The notes under the pieces were generated by a model. The model was not told the origin of the DNA and ran no database searches. It was given only the letters and a program-made list of their open reading frames with translations. The translations under genes were made by a program, and so were the position numbers. A stretch of DNA of 34,243 nt from Candidatus Woesearchaeota archaeon (GTDB lineage: Archaea > Nanobdellota > Nanobdellia > Woesearchaeales > UBA10216): contig JACPIJ010000014.1 of the NCBI GenBank assembly GCA_016188145.1, positions 1-34,243 on the forward strand. The letters run 5' to 3'. Positions 21,643 to 29,683 of the stretch are shown one piece after another. Numbering within the stretch: the stretch's first letter is position 1; every line of letters begins with the position of its first letter.

Positions 21643-22068
21643 TCATATGTCCACAACAACCTGCACAACCCACTGCTTGCCTTCTTGCCTTACAAACATG
21701 CTGTTATACGTGCACGCCTTTACCTGCGGGCCAATTGTTTCGTAGTTCTTTGCCTCATCTCCGGCTGCAACGGCAGAAAGTTTGTATTGTTTTTTGCTGC
21801 TGCTGATTGAAATCTTCCTTATTTTTGAAAGAAGGAAGTTATCTGTATCAAGCAGGATTATGAACTGCTCAAGGAATTGCTGCAGCAGGGATTCAAGGTC
21901 GCTTCCTTCTGCAGCAATCTTTTTTGTTGTTTTCGGCTTTACCTTTTCGGTTTCAACCATCACGTTAAACATCGCTGTAGCTGCATTGGCAAACGCCTCC
22001 TCAAGGGTTTTGCCATAAGCCCTGAACTTTACGTCTGCGGTGTGTGGAAGGTATTCGTACTTCTTCAT
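21643..22068 (-). CDS. Archease, RtcB cofactor
   Basis: A 141-aa archease. Conserved features include the N-terminal YEYLPHTADVKFRAYGKTLE, the Glu-rich EGSDLESLLQQFLEQFIILLD segment and the C-terminal VVQVVVDI, with acidic residues that form the metal site (D12 in HTADVKF). Archease lets RtcB turn over many times by promoting guanylylation and broadens its NTP use. The gene is 159 nt upstream of rtcB on the same strand, supporting a shared RNA-ligation function. The intergenic stretch holds two long inverted repeats and a probable rtcB promoter, so the genes may be only partly co-regulated. Confidence 0.93.
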   Translation of the reverse strand: MKKYEYLPHTADVKFRAYGKTLEEAFANAATAMFNVMVETEKVKPKTTKKIAAEGSDLESLLQQFLEQFIILLDTDNFLLSKIRKISISSSKKQYKLSAVAAGDEAKNYETIGPQVKACTYNSMFVRQEGKQWVVQVVVDI

Positions 22069-22185
22069 ATGCAGCTGTTGCTTTAGCGGTGTTTTTTAAT
22101 CTTTGCAAAAGCCCTGGAGTGCATCAAAAAAACCGCAAAGGTTAAATAATCGGCAATTAATGGCTGCTGTTAAAAAAGGTGCATC

Positions 22186-22491
22186 ATGAAGATAAGCATA
22201 GACACAAAAGAGGACTCCCCTGAGGAAATAAGGAAGCTTATCAGGATGCTTCTGGCTTTGGTTGGCGACAGCAGCGGCTACGAGGAAAAGGCATCTCCAG
22301 CTACGGGTGAGGGCCTGTTTGACATGTTCGGAGACCCTGCAGCTTCGACATCTGAACAGCAGCAGATTGGAAAAAGTCAGGGCGAGGGAATCACTGACAT
22401 CAACGACTTTCTGGAGAAATCCGGTGACTCCTCCCAGCAGAAGTCAGGCGGCAGCGATGATGACGAGGATTTGAGGGTTGTGCCTTATTGA
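22186..22491 (+). CDS. Small acidic protein of unknown function (101 aa)
   Basis: A 101-aa protein: an N-terminal segment MKISIDTKEDSPEEIRKLIR then MLLALVG, followed by a Ser/Gln/Asp-rich, probably disordered tail (SGGSDDDEDLRVVPY). The N-terminal pattern recurs, from memory, in hypothetical proteins of small-genome archaea, but I cannot name a function. A TATA-like GGTTAAATAATCGG lies about 40 nt upstream. Its end overlaps the convergent gene by 7 nt. Confidence 0.7.
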   Translation: MKISIDTKEDSPEEIRKLIRMLLALVGDSSGYEEKASPATGEGLFDMFGDPAASTSEQQQIGKSQGEGITDINDFLEKSGDSSQQKSGGSDDDEDLRVVPY

Positions 22492-22919
22492 TTGACTAAG
22501 TGTTCTGCAACAGTCACGGGCCTGCCACAGAAAACTTCATAAGCTTTATTCAACATGGTTTGGTATTTTCCTTGCATAATTCCCTGGTGCTCTAGAGTGG
22601 CTTTTGACGCCAAAAACTCCATTACACCAGGTTCCTTTATGAAAGTCAGTCTTAGGTAAACGCATTTGCCAGTCAAGCCATCTTCGACGGCTACTTGTGA
22701 ACGTTCAGGGTCTTGTGTAAGTATTATCTCCAGCGCAGTGCCTTCTGCACTGGTTTTGAGGTCTGCTTTCTTGGGGTTGTGAAAAGTGACGTTTATTTCA
22801 CCGCCGTCATACTTCGCTGTCACCTGAAAAGAGCCTTCTGCACCCTGAAAAGGCGAGCCACGTGCTGCAGCATAATTTGCCAATGCCTTTGATTTTTTAT
22901 TGAACTGTAAGGTTGACAT
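22485..22919 (-). CDS. Hypothetical protein (144 aa)
   Basis: A 144-aa protein with a beta-rich middle (SFQVTAKYDGGEINVTFHNP, TALEIILTQDPERSQVAVED) and a helical C-terminus (YQTMLNKAYEVFCGRPVTVA). No family recognised; no signal peptide. A TATA-like CTATTTATAAAGC at about 22940-22952 on the minus strand lies some 25-30 nt before the ATG, supporting expression as a separate leaderless mRNA. Confidence 0.55.
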   Translation of the reverse strand: MSTLQFNKKSKALANYAAARGSPFQGAEGSFQVTAKYDGGEINVTFHNPKKADLKTSAEGTALEIILTQDPERSQVAVEDGLTGKCVYLRLTFIKEPGVMEFLASKATLEHQGIMQGKYQTMLNKAYEVFCGRPVTVAEHLVNQ

Positions 22920-22980
22920 GCATGATAGGGAATTGACTGCTTTATAAATAGTTTACGGATTTGCAAAAAAGTGACAATTC

Positions 22981-23385
22981 TTATTCTTTTGCCCAGAAGT
23001 AAAGCCTCACTATCAGGCTGGTTGAGTTTGTGGTGTTTCCAGCTACGAACATGGAGTTGGCATACACCCTTGTTGTTGGAAGGCCCCGTATTGCTGCGTT
23101 TGGATTCACAGAAAGGTTCACTTTAAACTCGTACTTGTCTTCGAGATTCCTGTCAACGGTTTGGTTTATGCATGTGAAATTCTGCTGGATTACGCAATTC
23201 CTGAAGTCGTCGTTGCCCCTTAACGTTGCAAGCACGTTAGGGGGTGTTTGGAATGCTGTCTGCTCCCTTTGCTGCGGGATGAAAACAGTGAGGAATATGA
23301 AGGTTATGAATACGGCTATAAACGCCTCAATCGTCCTGAATATCCCTTGCTTGTCGGCTTTCATTTTTATTTTCGTGTTTACCAT
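22981..23385 (-). CDS. Pilin-like exported protein
   Basis: A 134-aa protein with one N-terminal hydrophobic helix after a short basic segment (MKADKQGIFRTIEAFIAVFI then TFIFLTVF). This resembles type IV pilin/archaellin class III signal sequences, with a possible cleavage site after KQG. The rest is Asn/Thr-rich, with several N-glycosylation sequons and two Cys (NCVIQ, FTCIN) that may form a disulfide. It overlaps the upstream gene's 3' end by 7 nt, so both probably form one envelope-related operon. A translation start at the internal M8 would also fit. Confidence 0.6.
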   Translation of the reverse strand: MVNTKIKMKADKQGIFRTIEAFIAVFITFIFLTVFIPQQREQTAFQTPPNVLATLRGNDDFRNCVIQQNFTCINQTVDRNLEDKYEFKVNLSVNPNAAIRGLPTTRVYANSMFVAGNTTNSTSLIVRLYFWAKE

Positions 23386-24698
23386 CCTTTTATCCTCAGC
23401 TTGTGCCTTGATTTTAAGCCGTGCTTGTCAAGGATAAACACGTCCTTTTCCCTGGCAAAAACGTTTGTTACTCCCGGAATTTTTGGCTGATAGTTGAACA
23501 CCATGTTTCCATCCGCGTCGTAAAGGGTAAAGGCGAAATCCTTGGAATTCGGGAAGTCCCAGGCGCCCTTAAGCGCCTGGTAATCCGACTCGTTAACCTT
23601 CCTGTAAAGCGCTTTCGAGATGCCAGTGATGTTTTCGGCAATGCCGAAAGCTGCCCTGTAGGGAGAAACGTACTTCAGCGTGCTGTTGAAATCGCCTGAA
23701 TGGAACAATATGCCATAGGTTGTCTCGTTTTTCATCGGGAAATCGAGGCTTAGCCTTGCTGTTGAGTTGCCTGTGCATAAGCTTATGTTCGTTTCTTCCG
23801 GCACTATGAAGGTTACCCCGCTTATATCATCATAGAAGTCTATGTACCTGCCAATGCTGGCTGTGCATGCCTGTGCTGAGGAGTTTATCGCTCCTGAAAC
23901 AGCGTTGTTTATGAAAAAGGAGGTGTAGTTCCTGAGCATTGCCGATATGACTATGTTATGTGGTTCTTTTGCATCCGTATTTATGTAGTTTAACATCCTT
24001 GAAAATCCGGCAACTACAAAGGATGTGTGGCTAAGCTGGGGAAACTCGGTCCTGTACCTGGCTGATAAGGCTGTTACATTGGCTTCTGTTGTTGCTGTTT
24101 CAGGCCTTAGAGCCAGCCCTTCAATGCTTATGTTGAAGTCGCTGAGCCTTTCCTTATCAAAGTGGCTTGCGCTCGCAAGCATTGAGTCCTGGAATTTTGC
24201 AGAAAACCTTTGTGAGTTTACAGAGGCTCCCTGGCCGGTTGCTGTCAGGTCAAAGCTTGACAAGGAGAGGGTATAGTTCTCAGCGGATGTTACCAGCTCA
24301 AGCGTGTTCCTTCCTCGGTTGAGCGTCCTTACAAATATCAGCTTGCCATCCTTGCTGTCAAAGCTCATATTATCCGTGAACGAAAAGTTTTCCCAGCTGT
24401 ATGGAAACCCGACTATCAGGGGCTCGGTTCCTGACAGGTTTGAAAAGACTATGAGAGGCAGCCTCTGGACGTGCCACTTTGTGGACTTATCTATGCCGTC
24501 AGCCACATTTTCAAGCAGCGCGTCGGTAACGCTTTGCTGCGCAGGCAGCTGCCTTATCGCTATGAAGAAGACTCCTATGTAAATGAGGAAAAGCCCAAGG
24601 CTGATTATCCAGTCAAGGTCAATGGCTATTGCCTTCTTTGACGCTAGCCAGCGTGTATGCCTCTTTGTATGCCTCTTTTTTTCAATTGCCATTGTCAT
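23379..24698 (-). CDS. Membrane-anchored extracellular protein, pilin-operon partner
   Basis: A 439-aa protein with a basic N-terminus (KKRHTKRHTRWLASKKAIAI) and one membrane span (WIISLGLFLIYIGVFFIAI). A large, sequon-rich exterior region follows (NLSG, NFSF, NYTL, NVTA and others). The N-terminal pattern suits an archaeal pseudopilin or related surface protein, and the next gene downstream is pilin-like. A second ATG two codons in (24692) is equally good. TATA-like CAATAAATTC (about 24719-24728) lies about 25-30 nt upstream and overlaps a 14-bp inverted repeat. Confidence 0.65.
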   Translation of the reverse strand: MTMAIEKKRHTKRHTRWLASKKAIAIDLDWIISLGLFLIYIGVFFIAIRQLPAQQSVTDALLENVADGIDKSTKWHVQRLPLIVFSNLSGTEPLIVGFPYSWENFSFTDNMSFDSKDGKLIFVRTLNRGRNTLELVTSAENYTLSLSSFDLTATGQGASVNSQRFSAKFQDSMLASASHFDKERLSDFNISIEGLALRPETATTEANVTALSARYRTEFPQLSHTSFVVAGFSRMLNYINTDAKEPHNIVISAMLRNYTSFFINNAVSGAINSSAQACTASIGRYIDFYDDISGVTFIVPEETNISLCTGNSTARLSLDFPMKNETTYGILFHSGDFNSTLKYVSPYRAAFGIAENITGISKALYRKVNESDYQALKGAWDFPNSKDFAFTLYDADGNMVFNYQPKIPGVTNVFAREKDVFILDKHGLKSRHKLRIKGW

Positions 24699-24722
24699 TG
24701 CGGCAGCGGCGGCAGCGAATTT

Positions 24723-24844
24723 ATTGAAAAGTCGCAGGGTATAAAACCCCGCACTTCAGTGCGACTTTTCAATTCCAAAACTCGCCTGTATGTGAGGAGC
24801 GTAAAACCAAGGGTTTTGTTGTAGCTCCGAGCAGGCGAGTTTTG
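24723..24844. repeat. Two adjacent perfect inverted repeats in a divergent promoter region
   Basis: ATTGAAAAGTCGCA (24723-24736) pairs with TGCGACTTTTCAAT (24760-24773), 14 bp; its loop can form GGGT-ataaa-ACCC. CAAAACTCGCCTG (24776-24788) pairs with CAGGCGAGTTTTG (24832-24844), 13 bp; inside are GGAGC/GCTCC (24796-24800, 24824-24828) and AAAACC/GGTTTT. The first repeat covers the minus-strand TATA box. Confidence 0.75.
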
Positions 24845-24950
24845 TTATTTGTTACGGCACGTGCCACAGCCGAAGCTGTTAAGCTTACCAATTCGGAACT
24901 TATTTAAAGGTTTTGAGATTTGAGTTCTTGAAAATGCTAAAAATGGCGAG

Positions 24951-25652
24951 GTGCTCCTCATTCCCAAGTCAGCTTGTGCGCTGATTGGGCCCAATCGAGC
25001 TGTGCTCGATTTGGGTTTCATTATGGCAGCAGTTATTTTTGCAGCTTTTGCAGCATTGCTTCTTAGCGGCTGCGCGCAGGATTCTGTGAAGGAGAAGCAA
25101 AGCGAGAAAGTGAGGGAGATCGCCGCCTTGGTGAATGGCGCAAGAATTTATTTTGATGAGGTCAATGAGGAGTACGCCTCGCTTGCGCCTGAGCAAAGGG
25201 ATGGCGTGACAAAGGCAGATGCGCTTTCATTTCTTATAGAGAGGGAAATCTTGTATCAGGAAGCGCTTAAGGATGGCCACAAGGCAAAAACCGAAGAGGT
25301 TGATAACGAGTATGCGGTTTTTACTGCACTAGGCAACCTCACGGAAGCAGAGCTTAAATCCAAGCTTGCTGAGAGGAACAGCTCTGTGGAAAAGCTGAAG
25401 TCAGCGCTTATGAAGCAGGTTTTGATTATTAAGCTGCTTGACAAAAAAGTTCCGCGCAAATTTGTGATAAGGCATGAGGATGCGGAAGCTGTTTACAACA
25501 CCAGTTTCCGCCAAACAGGCCTTTCTTTCGAGCAGTCCGAGAGGACCATAGTCGAGCTTCTTTCAGCGCAGCGCCAGAAAGCTGACAGGGAAAGGTACAT
25601 AAACTCCCTTAAGGAGAAGGCAGACGTGCTGATAGTGGCTGTGCCAAGCTAG
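24951..25652 (+). CDS. SurA-N-like lipoprotein
   Basis: The hydrophobic stretch MAAVIFAAFAALLLSGC ends in a lipobox (LLSGC), so this is probably a membrane-anchored lipoprotein. The exported part (INGARIYFDEVNEEY-like start, then ADALSFLIEREILYQEAL and EEVDNEYAVF) matches the N-terminal chaperone region of SurA/PpiC-type folding factors. No peptidyl-prolyl isomerase domain is visible. The GTG start gives a leaderless-like mRNA relative to TATA TTATTTAAAGG (about 24900-24908) and includes an in-frame palindromic insert. An ATG at 25023 starts at the signal peptide itself. Which start is used decides whether the insert is translated. Confidence 0.65.
   Translation: MLLIPKSACALIGPNRAVLDLGFIMAAVIFAAFAALLLSGCAQDSVKEKQSEKVREIAALVNGARIYFDEVNEEYASLAPEQRDGVTKADALSFLIEREILYQEALKDGHKAKTEEVDNEYAVFTALGNLTEAELKSKLAERNSSVEKLKSALMKQVLIIKLLDKKVPRKFVIRHEDAEAVYNTSFRQTGLSFEQSERTIVELLSAQRQKADRERYINSLKEKADVLIVAVPS
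24963..25022 (+). repeat. Double-hairpin palindromic element, copy B
   Basis: A 60-nt unit bounded by TCATT at 24958-24962 and 25018-25022. It contains CCCAATCGAG-CTGTG-CTCGATTTGGG, the same arms as copy A (6431-6493, opposite orientation), plus a preceding imperfect hairpin around TCAGC-TTGTGC-GCTGA. The length is a multiple of three, so the GTG-started ORF remains open through it. Confidence 0.65.
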
Positions 25653-25679
25653 CTGATTCTGGCTGATTTGAGCTTGTTC

Positions 25680-27167
25680 TTACAGCTCGCTCAGCGTCGC
25701 AACCGCAAGCCTTGTCTCCCCTGGCTTTATGTTCGAGTCCATTGCGACAACGCATTTCACGCTTGCCATTTCTGCTGCCTTGATGAGGTCTTTGTCAATT
25801 GTTCCATCAAGCACGATCGCGTAAACGTTGTTGAGGCTTCTAAGTGTTGACTGGAGCTCGGCAAGTGGCACCTTTCCAAGTATGTTGAGCTTCTCGTCAA
25901 AAAGGTACGCTCCTCTTGTCCCAATGAGCGCTCCGGATATCTCCCGGAATATGCTCTTCTCGCTTTGGGAGAGCTGTTTTTGCTCTGTTTTTGATTGACC
26001 TTTTTCGCTAAAAAGGTCATGTTGCTCAAACTTTGGCTCGCGGTCAACCCCGTCAAACCTTTGTTCCCTCTCAAACCGCTGTTCCCTCTGCAACGGCCTG
26101 CGGCCCTGGCCCTGCGTCATCTGAGGCCTTCTGCCTATCATTCCCCCTCCCTGGACTCCCTGGGTTCCATGGGCTACCTGCGAGTGCTGCGAAACCGGGG
26201 CCCGTTCCTGTCCCTGCCTGAACTCCGGCCTGAACTCCTCTCTGGGCTTGAACTCATCCCTCGGCCTGAACCCTTCCTTATTGCTCTGTGAAGCCTGTGC
26301 AGCCTGGTCTTTTTCCGCAAGCTTTTCTATCCTCTCAGCCCTCTCCAACCTGAGCTGCTCCGGAACCACCCTGGCCCTGAGCGCCTGGTGAATCTCCTTC
26401 TTCTCAAGCTCCTCGACCTCTTTTCCGTCAGGCGCTTTCGTCACAAAGTCAACCTGGGCAACGTCAATAAGCTCCTTCAGTATGAGGTCGCCTCCCCTGT
26501 CGCCGTCAACAAAGGCAGTAATCTCCTTCTTTTTGCTGAGCTCGACTATTGTTCCAGGAACAGATGTGCCGTTCATGCCTATAACATTCTTGAAGCCGTG
26601 CTTCAGAAGGTTGAGGACATCTGCCCGGCCTTCTACCACGATGACCTCGTCGCTGTCAGCAACAGCCGGCCCGGAGGGAAGCCTGTCAGTGCCGTATTCC
26701 ACCACTTCCATCACCCTGACTGCTTGCGATACCTCCTCGGCAAGCTCCTGGGAGTCCGGCAGGACATTATCCATCAGGTTCTTAAGGAGCTCCTTAGCCC
26801 TTTCAACAACATAGCTGCGCTTGCTCACCCTGACGTCTTCTATCCTCTCAATCCTGAGCTTGGCGTTGCACGGCCCTATCCTCTGGATTATTTCAAGGGC
26901 GGCTGCCACTATGGTTGTTTCTGCCTTGTCAAGTGATGACGGAATGGTTATTGAGCCAGCCGTCTTGCCGCTTCTTGTTTCGGTGTCTACCTCTATCCTT
27001 CCAATCCTTCCGGATCGCTGCAGCTCCCTCAATTCAAGGTCTGCGCCAAGAAGGCCCTCTGTCTGGCCGAATATCGCGCCGATGACATCAGGCCTGTCAA
27101 CCACGCCATCTATCTGTATGGTGGAGTGTATTATGTACTTTGCAGATACCGGACTTATCTTTCCCAT
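25680..27167 (-). CDS. dnaG: Archaeal DnaG-like primase
   Basis: A 495-aa archaeal DnaG, a TOPRIM-domain protein linked to primer synthesis and to the exosome. The TOPRIM domain begins near residue 170 with VIVVEGRADVLNLLKHGFKN and includes AFVDGDRGGD. The N-terminal part (YIIHSTIQIDGVVDRPDVIG) and C-terminal part (REISGALIGTRGAYLFDEKL) are also typical. A long low-complexity linker, rich in Arg, Gln, Glu and Phe with repeats (FRPRDEF, FKPREEF, REQRFEREQRFD), lies at about 295-395. GAGGCGAT lies 5 nt before the ATG and may act as the ribosome-binding site; I see no clear TATA box at the usual distance. Confidence 0.93.
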   Translation of the reverse strand: MGKISPVSAKYIIHSTIQIDGVVDRPDVIGAIFGQTEGLLGADLELRELQRSGRIGRIEVDTETRSGKTAGSITIPSSLDKAETTIVAAALEIIQRIGPCNAKLRIERIEDVRVSKRSYVVERAKELLKNLMDNVLPDSQELAEEVSQAVRVMEVVEYGTDRLPSGPAVADSDEVIVVEGRADVLNLLKHGFKNVIGMNGTSVPGTIVELSKKKEITAFVDGDRGGDLILKELIDVAQVDFVTKAPDGKEVEELEKKEIHQALRARVVPEQLRLERAERIEKLAEKDQAAQASQSNKEGFRPRDEFKPREEFRPEFRQGQERAPVSQHSQVAHGTQGVQGGGMIGRRPQMTQGQGRRPLQREQRFEREQRFDGVDREPKFEQHDLFSEKGQSKTEQKQLSQSEKSIFREISGALIGTRGAYLFDEKLNILGKVPLAELQSTLRSLNNVYAIVLDGTIDKDLIKAAEMASVKCVVAMDSNIKPGETRLAVATLSEL

Positions 27168-27778
27168 TTCAAATCGCCTCGTGTTTAGTGTTTTGCACCG
27201 AGGCCAGCTTCAAGAACAAGCCACAACCAAGTTGTTGTTTAGCGATTGCAATTCGGCGCAGTTTACGTTGTTAACAGGCCTTAGCAGGCAGCTAATCACC
27301 AACCAACCCGTGTAATTTTCTGCTATCGCCGTTATCGCTCTTATGTTCCCTACTCACTTGGATGAATGTGAATCACAAGGCCAAATGCCTTATTATTCCT
27401 TATTAACTTACGTTAGTTGTGCTTGTCACAGTTTCTGGCACTTAGTGCCTTTAATCTTGTTCTTTGGCTTACCAACCTAATCTTGTTCGATTATGATCAT
27501 CATAAAATAAAATGTTGCCCGACACTAACCCCCGGATTCCTGGCCAGCTATTGAGCGAGCTTGTCCGGGTAACTCTGTACCGGGCCGAGTGCATATTGTG
27601 GCTCCCGTTCATCCCAAGGCTTTCACAGCCCGGTTGCGGAAGGACCGAATACGCACTCTCGTTGAATACGTATTGCCTAGAGTGTCAAGCCCATTAATAA
27701 AGTTTTGTATGGTGCAATATTCACTTGGTAGTGGTGATAAAGGAAAGGTTTATAAATGGCGTTCTTATGCTTCCGCCT
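27168..27778. other. Gene-poor region between dnaG and the next gene
   Basis: About 600 nt with no confident gene. TAATCTTGTTC occurs twice (27452-27462 and 27478-27488). A short palindrome GGCACTTAGTGCC lies at 27437-27449. At 27520-27580, CCCGGA and TCCGGG could pair. From about 27589 to 27720 a plus-strand frame reads HIVAPVHPKAFTARLRKDRI then RTLVEYVLPRVSSPL, which looks protein-like but has no start with a promoter, and its N-terminal extension lies in another frame. It may hold a decayed gene or a structured RNA. TATA GGTTTATAAATGG (27747-27759) serves the next gene. Confidence 0.4.
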
Positions 27779-28933
27779 ATGGGGATTGAGCTTAGGCTGA
27801 CTGTTTTAAAGGAGGATATGAAGTCGCTTTATGCTGACGAGGGCAGGGCACCCCTTTTTGCTGCCTTGAAGGACAGCTCCAGCCTTGGTTACTCTCAAAA
27901 CCTTCTTGTGAATCCTGTAGTTCTTGCAATTAACGCCGTGGGAAGTCTTTTAGATGAATATGTTAGTCCACAAATCGGCCCGGATAAATTCAAGGAAGTG
28001 CGTGATTTTCTGGACGGCTCACTTAGGATAAGGAAAGACTTGCAGGATGCGGCTGTTAAAAGCGTTTCAAGTAAATCAAAGATTGAAGGCTTGGTTAACA
28101 GCCACTTTTCAGAGCTGCAGGCTATTCCGGGGTATTTCGCATTATTGAGCAATGTTGACATAAGTAATGCGGATGAGCCTCGCAGAGGCTTGTTCGGGAT
28201 TGGCTTGCGCGGGCTTGCCTCGATGGTCATAGAGGCTAATGAAATGTATGGCCCTGAGACAAGAACGCAGTTCCTGCAGTATGTCAGGCGGGGAATGCTG
28301 AATATGGACTTCAGGAATGGCATGCGTATTGTGCTAAAAAGCGCTGGAAGGAAGGTTTTCGGCAAAGACGTGGTGGGGCTGTTTACAGAGCAAAAAGAAG
28401 CAGTCAGGCAGGCGTTGCTTTACAGGAGGGAAGGCGAAGATGGGGAAGGCACTTGCGCCACAGACCTTCTTGTTCAGCCGGCATTTGAAGCCCACAGCCT
28501 AGAAACACCAAAGATAAGCACTTACCTATCAGAAAGTGGTTTGCAAGAGCATGTAGTGTTAGCAACTGACGATGTTGCTTCCAGCTGGTGCAGGCTTGTA
28601 AATGCCCTCGATGGCAGCAGCGGGAAAAGCAGTAACTTGACGGCAAGGCAGTTTAAAATGTTAGCAAGCCATCATGCAGGACTGCTTTCAAGGCTTACTG
28701 GCTTTTACAGGCGCCTTGCTGAAATTGACATTTCAGGCTTACCTGGAAATGATGCTGACCTTTTCAGGCAAGGCATGGATAGTCTTTTAAGGGTAATAGT
28801 CAGGGCGAAAGCCATGTATCATCCAGATACAAGCGCTGGAGTCTTGCAGCACGTAAAGGCTAGTGAGTTGGAGCAGCCTTATGACCTTGGGATGCTTGCG
28901 GCCGCGAAATCCATAGTTCCAAAAACTCTATAA
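27779..28933 (+). CDS. Hypothetical protein with an internal duplication
   Basis: A 384-aa helical protein with no family I recognise. Two halves resemble each other: GYFALLSNVDIS then SMVIEANEMYGPETRTQFLQ in the first, and GFYRRLAEIDIS then RVIVRAKAMYHPDTSAGVLQ in the second. This suggests a tandem domain duplication of about 180-190 residues each. The start at 27779 is placed about 27 nt after the TATA box (GGTTTATAAATGG), consistent with leaderless transcription; ATGs or GTGs further upstream lie inside the promoter. No signal peptide or span is seen. Confidence 0.62.
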   Translation: MGIELRLTVLKEDMKSLYADEGRAPLFAALKDSSSLGYSQNLLVNPVVLAINAVGSLLDEYVSPQIGPDKFKEVRDFLDGSLRIRKDLQDAAVKSVSSKSKIEGLVNSHFSELQAIPGYFALLSNVDISNADEPRRGLFGIGLRGLASMVIEANEMYGPETRTQFLQYVRRGMLNMDFRNGMRIVLKSAGRKVFGKDVVGLFTEQKEAVRQALLYRREGEDGEGTCATDLLVQPAFEAHSLETPKISTYLSESGLQEHVVLATDDVASSWCRLVNALDGSSGKSSNLTARQFKMLASHHAGLLSRLTGFYRRLAEIDISGLPGNDADLFRQGMDSLLRVIVRAKAMYHPDTSAGVLQHVKASELEQPYDLGMLAAAKSIVPKTL

Positions 28934-28957
28934 ACCCATCACATTACTTCTGCGGTC

Positions 28958-29683
28958 ATGGCTAAGAAGTTCCGCGAGCGCTTCAAGACATTGAACGATG
29001 TATTCGACCAGTTTACAATCCGCAACCTGTTCGTGCTGAGCAGGAAGGACCATTTTGTCGAGGACACTCTGGGCCCTCTTTCGATAGGCAAGGAAGCTAA
29101 TGTTTTCACTGCCGCTTCCAAAGATGGCGGCAGGGTCGTCATAAAAATTTACCGTTTGGAAACAGCTGATTTCAACAGGATGTATGACTACATTGGCGCT
29201 GACCCGCGCTACACCAGCCTGCAGAAGAAGCAGCGCGAGGTCATTTTTGCGTGGTGCCAGCGCGAGTACAGGAACCTCATGGCCTGCAGGGAAGCCGGAG
29301 TTCGTGCTCCTCTTCCGCTGGCTTTCCTGAAAAACATCCTTGTTATGACGCAGGTTGGTGAAGATTCTCCGGCGCAGAAGATAAAGGATGACGTCCCAAA
29401 GCAGCCGCAGAAGTTCTTTGCAGAAACAGTTGAGCAGATGAAGAAACTCTTCCATTACGGCTATGTGCATTCTGACCTGTCAAAGTTCAACATCCTCAAT
29501 CTTGGCCAGCATCCTGTATTAATCGATTTCTCGCAGATGATTCCAACGAACGGTCCAAACGCTTACGAGTACCTGAAGCGCGACGTTGAGAACGTTTCTG
29601 ACTTCTTCAGGAGGCTCGGCGTGAAGATTGACAACGAGAAGATTTTCAAGGAAGTTGTTGCTGTTGGGACGAAGAAGGTTTAG
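28958..29683 (+). CDS. rio1: RIO1-type serine/threonine kinase
   Basis: A 241-aa RIO kinase, involved in small ribosomal subunit maturation in archaea and eukaryotes. Features: nucleotide-binding loop SIGKEANVFTA, catalytic Lys in VVIKIYR, the RIO1-type insertion (YIGADPRYTSLQKKQREVIF), catalytic loop HSDLSKFNIL and metal motif LIDFSQM. The N-terminal segment (RERFKTLNDVFDQFTIRNL) is short compared with eukaryotic RIO1. TATA CTCTATAAACC overlaps the stop codon of the preceding gene and is about 28 nt before this ATG. The 3' end overlaps the convergent PIN gene by 4 nt. Confidence 0.92.
   Translation: MAKKFRERFKTLNDVFDQFTIRNLFVLSRKDHFVEDTLGPLSIGKEANVFTAASKDGGRVVIKIYRLETADFNRMYDYIGADPRYTSLQKKQREVIFAWCQREYRNLMACREAGVRAPLPLAFLKNILVMTQVGEDSPAQKIKDDVPKQPQKFFAETVEQMKKLFHYGYVHSDLSKFNILNLGQHPVLIDFSQMIPTNGPNAYEYLKRDVENVSDFFRRLGVKIDNEKIFKEVVAVGTKKV

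Noticed and set aside
24723-24844. H/ACA guide RNA
   Set aside because: The stems have pocket-like internal loops, but no ACA box follows on either strand.
25995-26936. Several plus-strand ORFs antisense to dnaG
   Set aside because: They lie opposite a complete dnaG with TOPRIM motifs and have no promoter or domain.
27500-27700. SRP RNA or RNase P RNA
   Set aside because: Stems exist, but I could not find the conserved SRP helix 8 or RNase P core motifs.
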